Shown: positions 53,306-64,000, counted from the stretch's first letter. The stretch is DNA of 64,000 nt from Lepus europaeus (GCF_033115175.1 NC_084839.1:35077501-35141500); one strand, 5' to 3'. Notes: generated by a model from the letters alone, not told the origin. Numbers and translations: made by a program.

Positions 53306-53641
53306 TTAAGGATTTATTTAGTTACTTGAAAGTCACAGTTACGCAGAGAGAGAGGAGAGGCAGAGAGAGAAAGAGAGAGAGAGGTCTTTCATCTACTGGT
53401 TTACTCCCCAGTTGGCTGCAATGGCTGGAGCTGTACGGACCCGAAGCCAGGAGCCAGGACCTTCTTCCTGGTCTCCCATGTGGATGCAGGGGCCCAAGGA
53501 TTTGGGCCATCTTCTACTGCTTTCCCAGGCCATAGCAGAGAGCTTGATCGGAAGTGGAGCAGCCAGGTCTCAAACCGGTGCCCATATGGGATGCCAGCAC
53601 TGCAGGCGGTTGCTGTACCTGCTATGTCTCAGTGCTGGCCT
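53306..53641 (-). mobile_element. CSINE
   Basis: AAGGATTTATTTAGTTACTT to TGTCTCAGTGCTGGCC. Confidence 0.9.
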
Positions 53642-54042
53642 CTTAAGTTTCTTTATTAATTAGCAATTCTCCATGTGTCTGTTTATAATGAATATGGGAG
53701 CTGTTTGACTCATATCATTTTAAAAATTGGACAAATTATTTCTCCCATATTTAATCATTCTGTCATGTCTGTTTCATTCTGTTTCTGTCTACCTCAGATA
53801 TGTAAATAAAACTACATCATACGTGTACTCTTTTCCTTTTTAACTTATTTTGATGTGATTTCACATTGGCAGGAAATTTGCAAGACTAGGGTAAAGAATT
53901 CCTGTATATTCTTTGCTTAGGAAATGTTAACATTTACCCTCATTCGCTTTTTTCTATGTATTTGTTTTGCCCCCTGAACTGTTTGAGAGTAAATCATGGA
54001 CAAAATGGGGCAATGAGGATATTTTCTAAAATAACTGTAGAT

Positions 54043-54299
54043 AGGGCTGGCGCTGTGGTGAAGTGGGTAAAGCTGCTGTCTGCAGTGCCGGCATCCCGTA
54101 TGGGCGCTGGTTCGAGTCCTGGCTGCTCCTCTTCCGATCCAGCTCTCTTCTGTGGCCTAGGAAACAGTGGAAGATGGCCCAAGTCCTCGGACCCCTGCAC
54201 CCAGGTGGGAGACCTAGAAAAAGCTCATGGCTCCTGGCTTTGAATCAGCACAGCTCTGGTCATTGTGGCCAATTGGGAAGTGAACCAGCAGATGGAAGA

Positions 54300-54331
<32 letters not shown>

Positions 54332-54408
54332 CTGCCTCTGCCTCTGCCTCTCTTTCTCTCTCTGTGTAACTCTAACTTTCAAATAAATAAATAAATATTT
54401 AAAAAAAT
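54043..54408 (+). mobile_element. CSINE in L1M
   Basis: AGGGCTGGCGCTGTGGTGAA head, intact B box GGTTCGAGTCC, long (TC)n and (CTCTGC)n, AAATAAATAAATAAATA tail. Confidence 0.93.
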
Positions 54409-54462
54409 AAAATAACCTTAGCACAATCATCAGCATCAGGGAATTAACATTGACACCGTACT

Positions 54463-54464
54463 GC

Positions 54465-54497
<33 letters not shown>

Positions 54498-54867
54498 TGA
54501 CAGGCAGATTGGACAGTGAGAGAGAGAGAGACAGGGAGAAAGGTCTTCCTTTGCCGTTGGTTCACCCTCCAATGGCCGCCGCGGCTGGCGCGCTGCGGCC
54601 GGTGCGGTGCGCTGCGGCTGGCGCGGTGCGCTGCAGCCAGCGCACCGCGTTGATCCGATGGCAGGAGCCAGGTGCTTCTCCTGGTCTCCCATGGGGTGCA
54701 GGGCCCAAGGACTTGGACCATCCTCCACTGCACTCCCTGGCCACAGCAGAGAGCTGGCCTGGAAGAGGGGCAACCGGGACAGAATCCGGCGCCCCGACCG
54801 GGACTAGAACCCGGTGTGCCGGCGCCGCAAGGTGGAGGATTAGCCTAGTGAGCCGTGGCACCGGCCA
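54463..54867 (-). mobile_element. CSINE, young, with GC-rich expansion and TSD
   Basis: T(29), GACAGGCAGATTGGACAG to GAGCCGTGGCACCGGCC. Longer than other young copies because GCGCTGCGGC/GCGGTGCGCTGC units repeat at 54586-54650. Flanks ACAC(C/T)GTACTG(C/-)TTTTTT. Confidence 0.94.
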
Positions 54868-55252
54868 ACACTGTACTGTTTTTTATAGACATTATCCAGA
54901 TTTTGTCAATTGTCTCAATGTCCTTCATGGCCAAAAAGATAACTTGCATCATGTGTTGCATTCAGCCGCATTCCTCTTTAGTTTCCTTTCATCTGGACTA
55001 GCTCCTCATTGGCATTTTTAAAAATACAAGCCAGCTATTTTGTGGAGTAATGCCCAATTTGGGTTTGTCTGATGTTATGATTCAGTTGAGAGTGCATTTT
55101 TTGTGGGTGAGACTATCCTGAAAATGATGTATGTTCTTGATACATCATCTCAGGATGCATGTGGCATTGATTTGTCCCATTTCTCTTGATAGCAACTGTG
55201 ATCACTTGGTTAAGGTGGTGTCTCTCAGGTTTCTTTCTTATTAAGTTAGTAT

Positions 55253-55557
55253 TGGGGCTGGCAATGTGGTGTAGCAGGTAAAGCTGCTGCTTGCATCCCA
55301 TATGGGTGCCAGGTCATGTCCCAGCTACTCTACTTCTGATCCAGCTTGCTGCTGGTGGGCCTGGGAAAGCAGTAGAAGATGACCCAAGTGTTTGGGTCCC
55401 TGCACCCACATGGGAAACTCTTATGAGGCTCCTAGCTTCAGCATGGCTTAGCCCTGGCTGTTGCAGCCACTTGGGAGTGAAACAGTGGATAGAAGATGAC
55501 CCTCTGTCTCTCCCTCTCTAAAACTCTGAATTTCAAATAAGTAAATAAAATCTTAAA
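55253..55557 (+). mobile_element. CSINE in L1M
   Basis: TTGGGGCTGGCAATGTGGTG head; AAGTAAATAAAATC tail. Confidence 0.9.
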
Positions 55558-55865
55558 AAGAAACATAGGATTTATACATTTTAAGTGTAGAACCCAGGGA
55601 TACTTCAGTAAATTTAGTGTTATAAAGGCATCATTACATCCAATTGATAAACATTTCCATCACCCCAAAAGGTGTCCATTTTGCAGTCAATCCCTATTCA
55701 TGCCACCAGTCTCAGGTAACCCCTGATCTACTGTCTGTATTATAGATTCAACTTTTCTATATATTTCATATAAATAAGAACAGTATGTAATCTTTGTGTC
55801 TGACTTCCTTCACATAGCATAGTTTTTGAAACTCATTCATGTTGTTGGGTGTGACAGAAGCCCAT

Positions 55866-56201
55866 TCTTTTAAAATTTTATTTATTTTAATTTTACTTGA
55901 AAGGCAGAGAGACAGAGAAGGAAAGACATGGAGATCTTTCATCTGCTAGTTCTCTTCTAAAATGCCTGCAACAGCCAGGGCTGGGCCAGGCTGAAGCCAG
56001 GAACCCAGAACTCAGTATGGGTCTCCCATGTGGGTGGCAGGGACTCAAGTACTTGAGACATCATCTGTTGCCTCCCAGGATGTGCATTAGTAGGGAACCA
56101 TAGTGGAAGTGGAGTAGCTGGGACTCAAACCAGGTATGCCAGTATGGTATGTGGCATTCCAAGTGGTGACTTGGGTCACTGAGCCAAATGTCAACCCCAG
56201 C
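55866..56201 (-). mobile_element. CSINE in L1M, old
   Basis: TAAAATTTTATTTATTTTAA to GAGCCAAATGTCAACCCC. Confidence 0.85.
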
Positions 56202-56307
56202 TTTTTCCTTTTTATTGCTAAACAATAATTCAATCTAAAGTTACCACAGTTTGTTTATTAATTCACCAGTTGGTGGGTATTTGGATTGCTTCCATATTGC
56301 AGCTGTT

Positions 56308-56622
56308 TTTTTTTTAAGATTTATTTTTATTTATTTGAAAGAGTTACAAAGTGGGGAGGGAGGGAGAGAGAGGGCTTCCATCTGCTGGTTCACTCCCTAA
56401 ATGGCCACAACAGCCAGAGCTGAGCCAATCTGAAGCCAGGAACCAGGAGCTTCTCCAGGTCTCCCATGTGGGTACAGGGGCCCAAGGACTTGGGCTATCT
56501 TCTGCTGCTTTCCCAGGCATATTAGCAAGGAGCTGGCTCAGAAGTGGAGCAGCCGGGACTCATATGGGATGCCGGTGCTGCAGGCCAGGGTGTTAACCTG
56601 CTGTGCCACAGCGTCAGCCCCC
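56308..56622 (-). mobile_element. CSINE in L1M
   Basis: TTTTAAGATTTATTTTTATT to GTGCCACAGCGTCAGCCCCC. Confidence 0.9.
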
Positions 56623-56747
56623 AGATTACATCTGTGGCAAGTCTTTATGGACATGTTAGCTTCATTTCTCATGAATGAAGTACCTTGGAGTGGAATGCTG
56701 AGTTGTCCAATAAACATGGGTATAATTCTGTGTTAAATTTGTATGTC

Positions 56748-57043
56748 AGGGCCGGTGCTGTGGTGTAGCAGGTAAAGCTGCCGCCTGCAGCGCTGGCATT
56801 CCATATGGACGCTGGTCCGAGTCTTTGCTGTTCCACTTCTGATCCAGCTCCCTGCTAAAGGTATGAGAAAGCAGCGAAGGATGGCCCAAGTGCTTGCGCC
56901 CCTACACCCATGTGGGAAAACAGGCAGAAGCTCCTAGCTCCTGGCTTTGTGTCCATTTGGGGAGTGAGCCAGCAGATGGAAGATCTCGTTAGCGTTCTCT
57001 CTCACTCTCTCTCTAACTCTGCCTTTCAAAAAAATATTTTAAA
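56748..57043 (+). mobile_element. CSINE in L1M
   Basis: CAGGGCCGGTGCTGTGGTGT head; TGCCTTTCAAAAAAATATT tail. Confidence 0.9.
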
Positions 57044-57611
57044 AAAATTATGTCAAAAAGGTAAATTTTTAGGAAACTGTCAAAACTTTTTCCAACATGG
57101 AGGCCCTGGTTCACATTCCATTGACATTGTATGAGGATTTCTGTTTCCCCACGTCCTTGCTAGCACTTCTGTTGTCTAATTGATCGTAGCCATTGTAGTG
57201 ACTGTCAAGCAGTATCTCTGTGAATTTGTTTTGATTTCCCCTAATGCCTGGGAGTATTGAGAGTCTTCTTTTGTCCTTAGTAAGCCATCCATTTCTCTTC
57301 TTTGATGAAAAATTTACTCAAATATTTTATCTTTTTAAGATAGAGTGTCTACCTCAGTTATTTATATTTTTTGAAACAAGTGCTTTAAAGGATATATGAT
57401 TTGCAAATATTTTCTCAGTGGCGCTTCTGAAGTGTCAAAGTATTAAAAATTGACTAAGGACAGTTTATCAATTGTTTTGCTTTTATGTATCCAAGAACTG
57501 TGGCTAACCCAAGGTCATAACAACTAAGTTTCTAAAAAACAATGTTTTTTTTTGTGTTTAAACTTAGGCTTTGCTCCATTTTAATTTTTTTTTTATCAAT
57601 ATTCTCTCTCT

Positions 57612-57928
57612 CTTAAGGATTTATTTATTTACTTAAGATGCAGTTATATGCAGAGAGAGGGAGAGACAGAGAGAGAGGTCTTCCATCCACTGGTCGCTTC
57701 CCAAATGGCCCAACAGCCGGAGCTGGGCCGATTAGGAGCCAGGAGCTTCTTCTGGGTCTCCCGTGCAGGTGCAGGAGCCTAAACACTTGGGCCATCTTCT
57801 ACTGCTTTCCCAGGCCATCAGCAGGGAGCTGGATTGAAAGTGGAGCAGCCACGACTTGAACCGGCACTCAGATGGGATGCCAGCACCACGGGAGAATGCT
57901 TAGCCTACTACAGCACAGTACTGCCCCC
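57612..57928 (-). mobile_element. CSINE in L1M
   Basis: TTAAGGATTTATTTATTTAC to CAGCACAGTACTGCC then C(14). Confidence 0.9.
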
Positions 57929-58221
57929 CCCCCCCATTTTAATTTTATATAAAGTGTGAAGTAAGAATCTCAGATTACCTTTTTGCATAAGGATATCCAG
58001 TTATCCCAGTACCATTTGTTGAGAAGGCTGTTTTATTATCATTGCCTTGGCACTTGTGTTGAAAATAAGTTGCCTGTAAATTGCAAGAGTTCATTTCTGG
58101 GCTTGCAGTTGTACTCATTGATCTGGATGTCTATCCTGTGTTAGTAACATACTATGTTAATTACTGTTACTTTACAAGGAAAGTTTGAAATCCCTAAGTG
58201 TAAGTCCTTTAACTTTATTCC

Positions 58222-58541
58222 TTTTTTTTTTTTTTTTTTTTTTTAGATTTATTTTATTCATTTGAAAGTGTTACAGAGAGAGGTCTTCCATCTACTGGCT
58301 CACTCCCCAGATGGCTGCAATGGCTGGAGCTGCACCGATCTGAAGCCAGGAGCCAGGAGCTTCCTCCAGGTCTCCCACGTGGGTGCAGGGGCCCAAGGAC
58401 TTCAGCCATTTTACACTGCTTTCCCAGGCCATAGCAGAGAGCTGAATTGGAAGAGGAGAATCTCGGACTAGAACCAGCACCCATATGGGATGCCAGCGCT
58501 TCAGGCCAGGGCTTTAACCTGCTGTGCCATAGCGCCCGGCC
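58222..58541 (-). mobile_element. CSINE with TSD
   Basis: T(24)AGATTTATTTTATTCATT to GTGCCATAGCGCCCGGCCC; AACTTTATTCCTTTT before (58210) and after (58543). Confidence 0.93.
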
Positions 58542-58574
58542 CAAACTTTATTCCTTTTAAAAATTGTTTTATTA

Positions 58575-58906
58575 GGCCGGCGCCGTGGCTCAACAGGCTA
58601 ATCCTCCGCCTTGCGGCGCCGGCACACCGGGTTCTAGTCCCGGTCGGGGCACCGATCCTGTCCCGGTTGCCCCTCTTCCAGGCCAGCTCTCTGCTGTGGC
58701 CAGGGAGTGCAGTGGAGGATGGCCCAAGTGTTTGGGCCCTGCACCCCATGGGAGACCAGGAGAAGCACCTGGCTCCTGCCATCGGAACAGCACGGTGCGC
58801 CGGCCGCAGCGCGCTACCGCGGCGGCCATTGGAGGGTGAACCAACGGCAAAAGGAAGACCTTCCTCTCTGTCTTTCTCTCACTGTCCACTCTGCCTGTCA
58901 AAAAAA
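58575..58906 (+). mobile_element. CSINE, young, full length, perfect TSD
   Basis: GGCCGGCGCCGTGGCTCAAC to CTGCCTGTC-A(n); AAAAATTGTTTTATTA at 58559-58574 and 58907-58922. Only 30 bp from the previous copy. Confidence 0.95.
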
Positions 58907-59039
58907 AAAAATTGTTTTATTATTCGGAGTCCTTTGCATTTCCGTATAAATTTTGCATTCAGACTGTTACATGCAGAAGTTTGCTCACAAGATTTAAATA
59001 AGCTACTTCTAATTGCTGGACAAGATGAATCTTATAAAA

Positions 59040-59129
59040 CAGAAGAAAGAGACTTGAAGTACCTGGCTTCTGGCTTCAGTCTGGCCCAGCTCTGGTTGTG
59101 GCCATTTGGGAAATGGCAGATCGATCTAT

Positions 59130-59165
<36 letters not shown>

Positions 59166-59595
59166 TACTTATTTATTTGAGAGGTAGAGTTACAGAGAGT
59201 GAGGACAGAGAGAGGGGTCTTCCTTCTGTTGGTTCACTCCCCAAATGGCCGCAATGGATGGCGCTGCGCCGATCCGAAGCCAGGAGCCAGGTGCTTCCTC
59301 CTGGTCTCCCATGTGGGTGCAGGGTCCCAAGGACTTGGGCCATCTTTTACTGCTTTCCCAGACCACAGCAGAGAGCTGGATTGGAAGAGGAGCAACCAGA
59401 ACTGGCGCCCATATGGGATGTCAGCTCTGCAGGTGGAGGATTAACCTACTGTGCCACCACGCCAGCCCTATCAATCTTCCTTCCTTCCTTCCTTCCTCCC
59501 TGCCTCCCTCCCTTCCTCCCTCCCTGTCTCCCTCCCTCCCTCCATACCTCCCTCTTTGCCTTTCAAATAAATCTTTAAAAAAAAAAAAAGCAAGA
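59040..59595 (+). mobile_element. CSINE (plus, old) split by CSINE (minus)
   Basis: Outer 3' half: 59050-59134 (ACCTGGCTTCTGGCTTCAGT ... GGCAGATCGATCTATG) and 59468-59595 (ATCAATCTTCC... CTTTCAAATAAATCTTTAAA). Inner minus-strand copy 59135-59467 ends GTGCCACCACGCCAGCCC. Confidence 0.85.
59472..59560 (+). repeat. (CCTT/CCTCC)n microsatellite
   Basis: About 90 bp of TTCCTTCC then CCCTCCCT units, grown from the CSINE polypyrimidine block. Confidence 0.9.
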
Positions 59596-59602
59596 GACTT
59601 GG

Positions 59603-59900
59603 TTGGGAGCAAGTGTTTGGTACAGTGCTTCAGATACCACTTGGGGTGTCTACATCCCATAATCAAGTACTAGATCCTCCACTTCTGATCCAACTTCCTG
59701 CTAATGTGTGCCCTGGGAGGCAGCAGGAGATGGTCCAAGTACTTGGGTCCTTGTTACTCACTTAGGAGACCTGAATTGAGTTATAGACTCCTGGCTTTGG
59801 TCTGGTCCAGCCCTAGATCCTGTGGACATTTGGGAGAATGAACCAGTGGATGGAAGATCTCTCTCAGCCTTTCAAAAAAAATTAAAAAAAAAAACAAAAA
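59603..59900 (+). mobile_element. CSINE, old
   Basis: GGGAGCAAGTGTTTGGTACA head; CTCAGCCTTTCAAAAAAAAT tail. Confidence 0.83.
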
Positions 59901-59924
59901 ACAACAAAACAGCTATTTCGTTGA

Positions 59925-60098
59925 AGCTCTTAGTTCCTTTCAGTTTCAACAAGCATGTCTCTAGACTATTCATCTAGGCTAAGTGTGTTCCAGATTAAAT
60001 TCATTCAAGTAAACTTCACTTCCTTATTCTTCTCTATCTTTGTACTGTAGCAGCGTTACTGACTGGCATGTAGTAGCACCTGTTTAAAAAATGTTGAT
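59925..60098 (+). mobile_element. MIR/L2-like fragment
   Basis: GACTGGCATGTAGTAGCACC then TGTTTAAAAAATGTTGATT recalls the common 3' end. Weak. Confidence 0.35.
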
Positions 60099-60428
60099 TA
60101 TGAGGCTTGTGCTGTGGTGTAGTGCATAAAGCCACTGCCTGCATCACTGACATCCCATATGGATGCTGGTTCAAGTCCCAGCTGCTCTACTTCCAATCCA
60201 GCTCTCTGCTATGGCCTGGGAAAGCAGTAGAAAATGGCTCAAGTCCTTGGGCCCCTGTACCCATTTGGGAGACCTGGAAGACGCTCCTGGCTCCTGGCTT
60301 TGGATGGGCCCAGCTCTGGCTGTTGCGGCCATTTGGGGAGCGAACCAGCAGATGGGAAGATCTCCCTCTTTCTCTTTTCTGCCTCTCTGTAACTCTTGAT
60401 TTTCAAATAAATAAATAAATCTTTAAAA
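60099..60428 (+). mobile_element. CSINE with short TSD
   Basis: GAGGCTTGTGCTGTGGTGTA head; ATGTTGATTA at 60090 and 60430. Confidence 0.92.
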
Positions 60429-60629
60429 ATATGTTGATTAAGCATAAATGTGGGAGGCATTTAGTTTGCAACCCCAGTGTGAGCTTCAAACTAGCCATGT
60501 AGCACCCAGTTATAAAGGGGACAATTGACTTTTTGTTAACTAATCTGACTGCATGCTTCAATTAATCCAGTCTTAACCATGCTTACTGTAGTACAGGATG
60601 GTACAAAGATTTAGAAATAATGCGGACAT

Positions 60630-60917
60630 GGGGCTGGTGTTGTGTAGAGGGCAAAGCCACTGCCTGTGATGCCAGCATCCCATGTGGGTGCTGGTTTAAG
60701 TCCTGGCTGCTTCACTTCTGATCCAGCTCCCTGCTAATGCACCTTTGAAAGCAGCAGAAGATGGCCCAGGTGGGTCCCTGCACCCACATAGGAGACCTGG
60801 AAGAAGCTCCTGGCTTCAGCCTGGCCCAGCCATAGACCTCTCTTGCTGTCTCTCCCTCTCTATCTGTAACTCTGCCTTTCAAATAAAAAAAAAAAATCTT
60901 AAAATAAAAAAAAGAAT
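60630..60917 (+). mobile_element. CSINE, internal deletion
   Basis: GGGGCTGGTGTTGTGTAGAG head; jump from CCAGCCATAGA to CCTCTCTTGC; A-rich tail. Confidence 0.9.
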
Positions 60918-60940
60918 GGGGACAGCTGGAGTTTGATTTA

Positions 60941-61798
60941 TTTAAGATTTATTTGAAAGAGCTGCAGAAAAAGAAGGAGAGATAGAGGCCTGGGCAAAGC
61001 TGAAACCAGGAGCCAGGAGCTTCTTCTGTATCTCCCACGTGTGTGCAGGCACCCAAGCACTTGGACCATCCTCTACTGCTTTTCCAGGTGCATTAGCAGG
61101 GGGCTGGATCAGAAGTAGAGCAGCTAGGATTCAAACTGGTCCCATATGGGATGCTGGCACTGCAGGCAGTGGCTTAACTTGCAATGCCAGAGAGAGAGAG
61201 AGAATGAATCTCATCTATTGGTTCACTCTGCAAATGCCTGCATGAACCTGGGCCAAGCCAGGCTGAAGCCAGGAGCTTGGAATTCAATTCAAGTCTGGGA
61301 CCCAAGTACTTGGTCCTTCATCTGCTGCTGTCTGGGGAGACACAATAGCAAGAAGCTGGAACTGGGAGCAGAGCCAGGCAAGACTTGAACCCAAGCACTT
61401 CCATATGAGTTGTGGGTGTCCTGAGTGGCAACTGAAACTGCTGTGCTAAATGCCTACCTCCCCCTCTTCTTTTTTTGTTTAAATATTTTTACTTATCTAT
61501 GTAAAAGCCAAAGTTAAAGGGAGAGTGGGGAGAAAGAGATCTTCCATCTGCTGGTTCACTTCCAAATGGCCTCAATGAATGAGGCTGAGCCAAGCTGCAG
61601 ACAGGAGCCTGGAACTCCATCTGGATCTCCCGTGTGGATGTCAGGGGCCCACACACTCGGATCATCTGCTGCTGCTTTCCCAGATGAATCAGCAGGGAGC
61701 TGAATTGGAAGCAGAGCAGCCAGAACTCAAACTGGTGCCTATGTGGGATGCTGATGTCTCAGACCGTGGGTTAACCCACTAAGCCACAATGCTGCCCG
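60941..61798 (-). mobile_element. Three consecutive minus-strand CSINEs, old
   Basis: 60941-61188 (head side GGCTTAACTTGCAATGCC), 61189-61462 (starts within GAGAGAGA, ends GTGCTAAATGCCTACC) and 61471-61798 (ends AAGCCACAATGCTGCCC). All diverged. Confidence 0.85.
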
Positions 61799-61900
61799 CT
61801 CTCCCTCCCCCATATATTTTACCCCAATTTGTGCTTTATCATATTGGCCAAAGTCTGCTGGGTTAGACTTTGTTCAATTAACTTAAAGATAAGGTCCTGG

Positions 61901-61955
61901 TGTTTTTTTTTTTTTTTTTTTAATTTATTTATGATTTGAAAGGCAGAGTTACATA

Positions 61956-61991
<36 letters not shown>

Positions 61992-62243
61992 AATATATAT
62001 CTTTGATCTACTGGTTCATTTCCAAATGTCCACAGTGGCTAGGCCTGGGATAGGTGGAAGCCAGGAGCCAGGAGCTCCTTCCAGGTATCCCCTGTGGGTG
62101 ACAAGGCTCTAAACACTTGAGCCACCTTCCGCTGCTTTCCAAGACACATTAGCAGGGAGCTGAGTTGAAAGTGGAGCAGCCAGGACTTGAACCAGTGCTA
62201 TATGATGCCCACTTTTTACCTGCTGTGCCACAATGCCAGCCCC
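61901..62243 (-). mobile_element. CSINE
   Basis: T(19)AATTTATTTATGATTTGA to GTGCCACAATGCCAGCCCC; long GAGAGA tract 61960-61988. Confidence 0.88.
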
Positions 62244-62486
62244 AATGTATATGTATTTTGAAAATCCAAAAGTGGGTTTAAGTGTGAAATCTTAAGTTTT
62301 GCAGTGTCAAATATTAGCAGTATTATCAGTCACATACAAATCATATCTTCACATTTTCAGAATAAATGATTTTTAAAAAATCAGATCAACTTTTAAGTAG
62401 AACATGTTTTTAAGGAAAATATATATCTATGCATGATTTTCTCATATGTCCATACAATTTCCACAAGTCTATCAGTATTCTGTATT
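62244..62486. other. Intergenic, no gene seen
   Basis: AT-rich, unrecognised. Confidence 0.4.
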
Positions 62487-62775
62487 TTTTTGTAAACACT
62501 TATTTATCTGAAAGAGAGGGAAGGAGAAGGAGAGATGGAGAAATAGATCGTCCATCACTAGTTCACTCCCCAAATGGCCGCAGTTGCCATACGTGAGGCT
62601 GGATCAAGCCAAAACCAGGAGCCAGGAACTCCATCCAGGTCTCTGACATAGGTACAAGGGCCCAAGCCCTTGGGCCATCTTCCACTGCTTTTCCAGGCAC
62701 ATTAGCAGGGAGCTGGGTTAGAAGCGGAGCAGCTAGGACTTGTACTTGCACTCTAATAGCATATGACAACACGAA
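62487..62775 (-). mobile_element. CSINE, old
   Basis: TAAACACTTATTTATCTGAA to the ATATGACAACACGAACC region. Confidence 0.83.
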
Positions 62776-62785
62776 CCCTGTATTC

Positions 62786-63136
62786 TTTTTTTTTTTTAAA
62801 GATTTATTGTATTTATTTGAAAGTTACACAGAGAGAGGAGAGGGAGAGAGAGCGAGAGAGAGAGAGAGAGAGAGAGAGGTCTTCCATCCACTAGTTCACT
62901 CTCAACTGGCCACAATGGCTGGAGCTGAGCCGATCCAAAACCAGGAGCCAGGAGTTTCTTCTAGGTCTTCCACAGAGATGCAGGGGCCCAAGGACTTGGG
63001 CCATCTTCCACTGCTTTCCAAGGCCAGAACAGAGAGCTGGACTGGAAGTGGAGCAGCCACGGCTCTAACTGGCGCCCATATGTGATGCCAGCACTGCAGG
63101 CGGCGGCTTTACCCGCTATGCCACAGCGCTGCCCCG
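62786..63136 (-). mobile_element. CSINE
   Basis: TTTAAAGATTTATTGTATTT, long GAGAGA tract, ends ATGCCACAGCGCTGCCCC. CCTGTATTCT at about 62777 and 63137 is a TSD. Confidence 0.92.
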
Positions 63137-63334
63137 CCCTGTATTCTGTATTCTTGTTAGCAACACAATGTACTCTGAGCCCTTATTCACACAGTACTTG
63201 TTGGTTAGAGTTGGTCTGCAGAAATTTGCACTTTCAGTAGTCTAAAATGCATTTCCATTTTCAGAGATGTCCAGGGGCATCATTTATATCTGACTAAAAG
63301 CTATTAGATTTTACAGGTGGTTACTTACTTCAAA
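63137..63334. other. Intergenic, no gene seen
   Basis: No recognisable feature. Confidence 0.35.
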
Positions 63335-63513
63335 CAGGGCTTGGTTTGCCTGGGTGTTGCCATTTTGGACTGGAAAGTTTTTTGTTGGTGGTGTCCGGTG
63401 CCTTGTATGGTATTTAGCAGCATCCCAGGCCTCTATCCACTAAATGCCAGTAGCACCCCCACCTCCCAAGTTGTGACAATGATGTCTTTGAAAACCACTA
63501 GTTTAAAACAGGA
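63335..63513 (-). mobile_element. MER5-like hAT-Charlie element
   Basis: GGTGTTGCCATTTTGGACTG, GTATTTAGCAGCATCCCAGG, TCTATCCACTAAATGCCAGT, CAAGTTGTGACAATGATGTC, GAAAACCACTAG end. Non-coding. Confidence 0.85.
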
Positions 63514-63750
63514 ACCACATTTTCTCCTGTTTGTAGTAAGCCAGGGTCATCCCTTTAAATGCTGAGTCTCAGTGTTTGGTAGTGGGTAGCTAAGGGGTTG
63601 AGCTGAATTTTATTTTTTTGAAAACTTTTTAGACATGTGGCCACTACCTCTTTATTCTGTCCTATTTTCTGTCAGAACATTAGACTACTTATAATTGTCC
63701 CACAGGTCACTGAGATACTGAGATGCTGTTCCCTTTTGTCAGGGTTTTTT

Positions 63751-64000
63751 TTTTGTTTTAAGATTTATTTATTTATTTGAAAGGTAGAGTTAGAGGCAGA
63801 GGCAGAGACAGAGACAGAGACAAGTCTTCCATCCACTGGTTCTCTCTCCCCAGTGGCCACAACGGGCAGACCTGAGCCAATCCATAGCCAGGAACCAGGA
63901 GCCTCCTCCAGGTCTCCCACATGGGTGCAGGGGCCCAAGCCCTTGGACCCTCTTCCACTGCTTTCCCAGGTGCATTAGCAGAGAGCTGAATAGGAAGAGG
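63751..64000 (-). mobile_element. CSINE, cut by window end
   Basis: TTTAAGATTTATTTATTTAT onward with (GAGACA)n; head lies beyond the window. Confidence 0.9.

Larger units (their letters stand above)
53660..58221 (-). mobile_element. Old L1M, antisense, broken up by CSINEs
   Basis: Pieces in L1 order from 3' UTR to ORF2: CAGATTTTGTCAATTGTCTC (54898), GGTTAAGGTGGTGTCTCTCA (55208), CTTCCTTCACATAGCATAG (55804), CAGTTTGTTTATTAATTCACC (56248), TACCTTGGAGTGGAATGCTG (56681), GATTTGCAAATATTTTCTC (57399), TAACCCAAGGTCATAACAA (57504), GGATATCCAGTTATCCCAGT (57991). Every CSINE from 54043 to 57928 sits inside it. Far too mutated to code. Confidence 0.85.

Noticed and set aside
54497-55021. 174-codon plus-strand frame
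   Set aside because: Read-through of a young CSINE and flanking L1; no independent coding support.
58490-59578. 362-codon open frame on the plus strand
   Set aside because: It runs through three or four CSINE copies, poly-T tracts and a pyrimidine microsatellite; the translation is typical repeat-derived sequence (Phe, Pro and Leu runs).
63137-64000. Possible 3' end of DHX57, the next gene in human
   Set aside because: No exon-like ORF, splice site or DHX57-like translation is visible; the stretch holds a MER5-like element and a CSINE.

Overview
The window is mammalian nuclear DNA and almost certainly lagomorph (rabbit, hare or pika). About eighty copies of the tRNA-derived CSINE (C repeat), which is restricted to lagomorphs, account for most of it. 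Around them lie older mammalian repeats: L1M, L2, MIR, MLT2-like and MaLR LTRs, MER2 and MER5. Three intact protein-coding genes in the order SRSF7 (-), TTC39D (+), GEMIN6 (+) match the block that is on 2p22.1 in human.

Region by region: 1-9.3 kb is intergenic, with CSINEs, two decayed L1 pieces and an RPL29 processed pseudogene (about 3.08-3.64 kb). 9.3-15.2 kb is SRSF7 on the minus strand. It has eight coding exons giving 238 residues, an alternative poison exon in intron 3, and a CpG-island TATA promoter. This stretch and its flanks (7.9-16.8 kb) hold only one CSINE. 16.8-31 kb is repeat-rich intergenic sequence. 31.2-33.0 kb is TTC39D, a 606-codon single-exon ORF with a likely non-coding 5' exon. 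33.5-41.3 kb is repeats. 41.7-48.3 kb is GEMIN6: CpG-rich promoter, probable untranslated first exon, and two coding exons (167 residues) split by a 5-kb intron filled with SINEs. 48.3-64 kb is intergenic: an antisense L1M more than 4 kb across, broken up by CSINEs, then more SINEs and a MER5-like element.

Functionally, SRSF7 (splicing factor) and GEMIN6 (SMN complex, snRNP assembly) both serve pre-mRNA splicing. Their adjacency is inherited mammalian synteny and the sequence shows no coupling between them. TTC39D is an intact member of the TTC39 family; the human copy, from memory, is a pseudogene.

No new enzymatic or defence system is visible. The most interesting biology is the SRSF7 poison exon. 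It stops the RRM/zinc-knuckle ORF and then opens a strong-Kozak AUG that is exactly in frame with the RS domain (a split-ORF arrangement), with an extra 92-codon ORF between the two. Next come the intact TTC39D with a 17-residue N-terminal triplicate, and several datable nested or template-switch rearrangements in SINEs.
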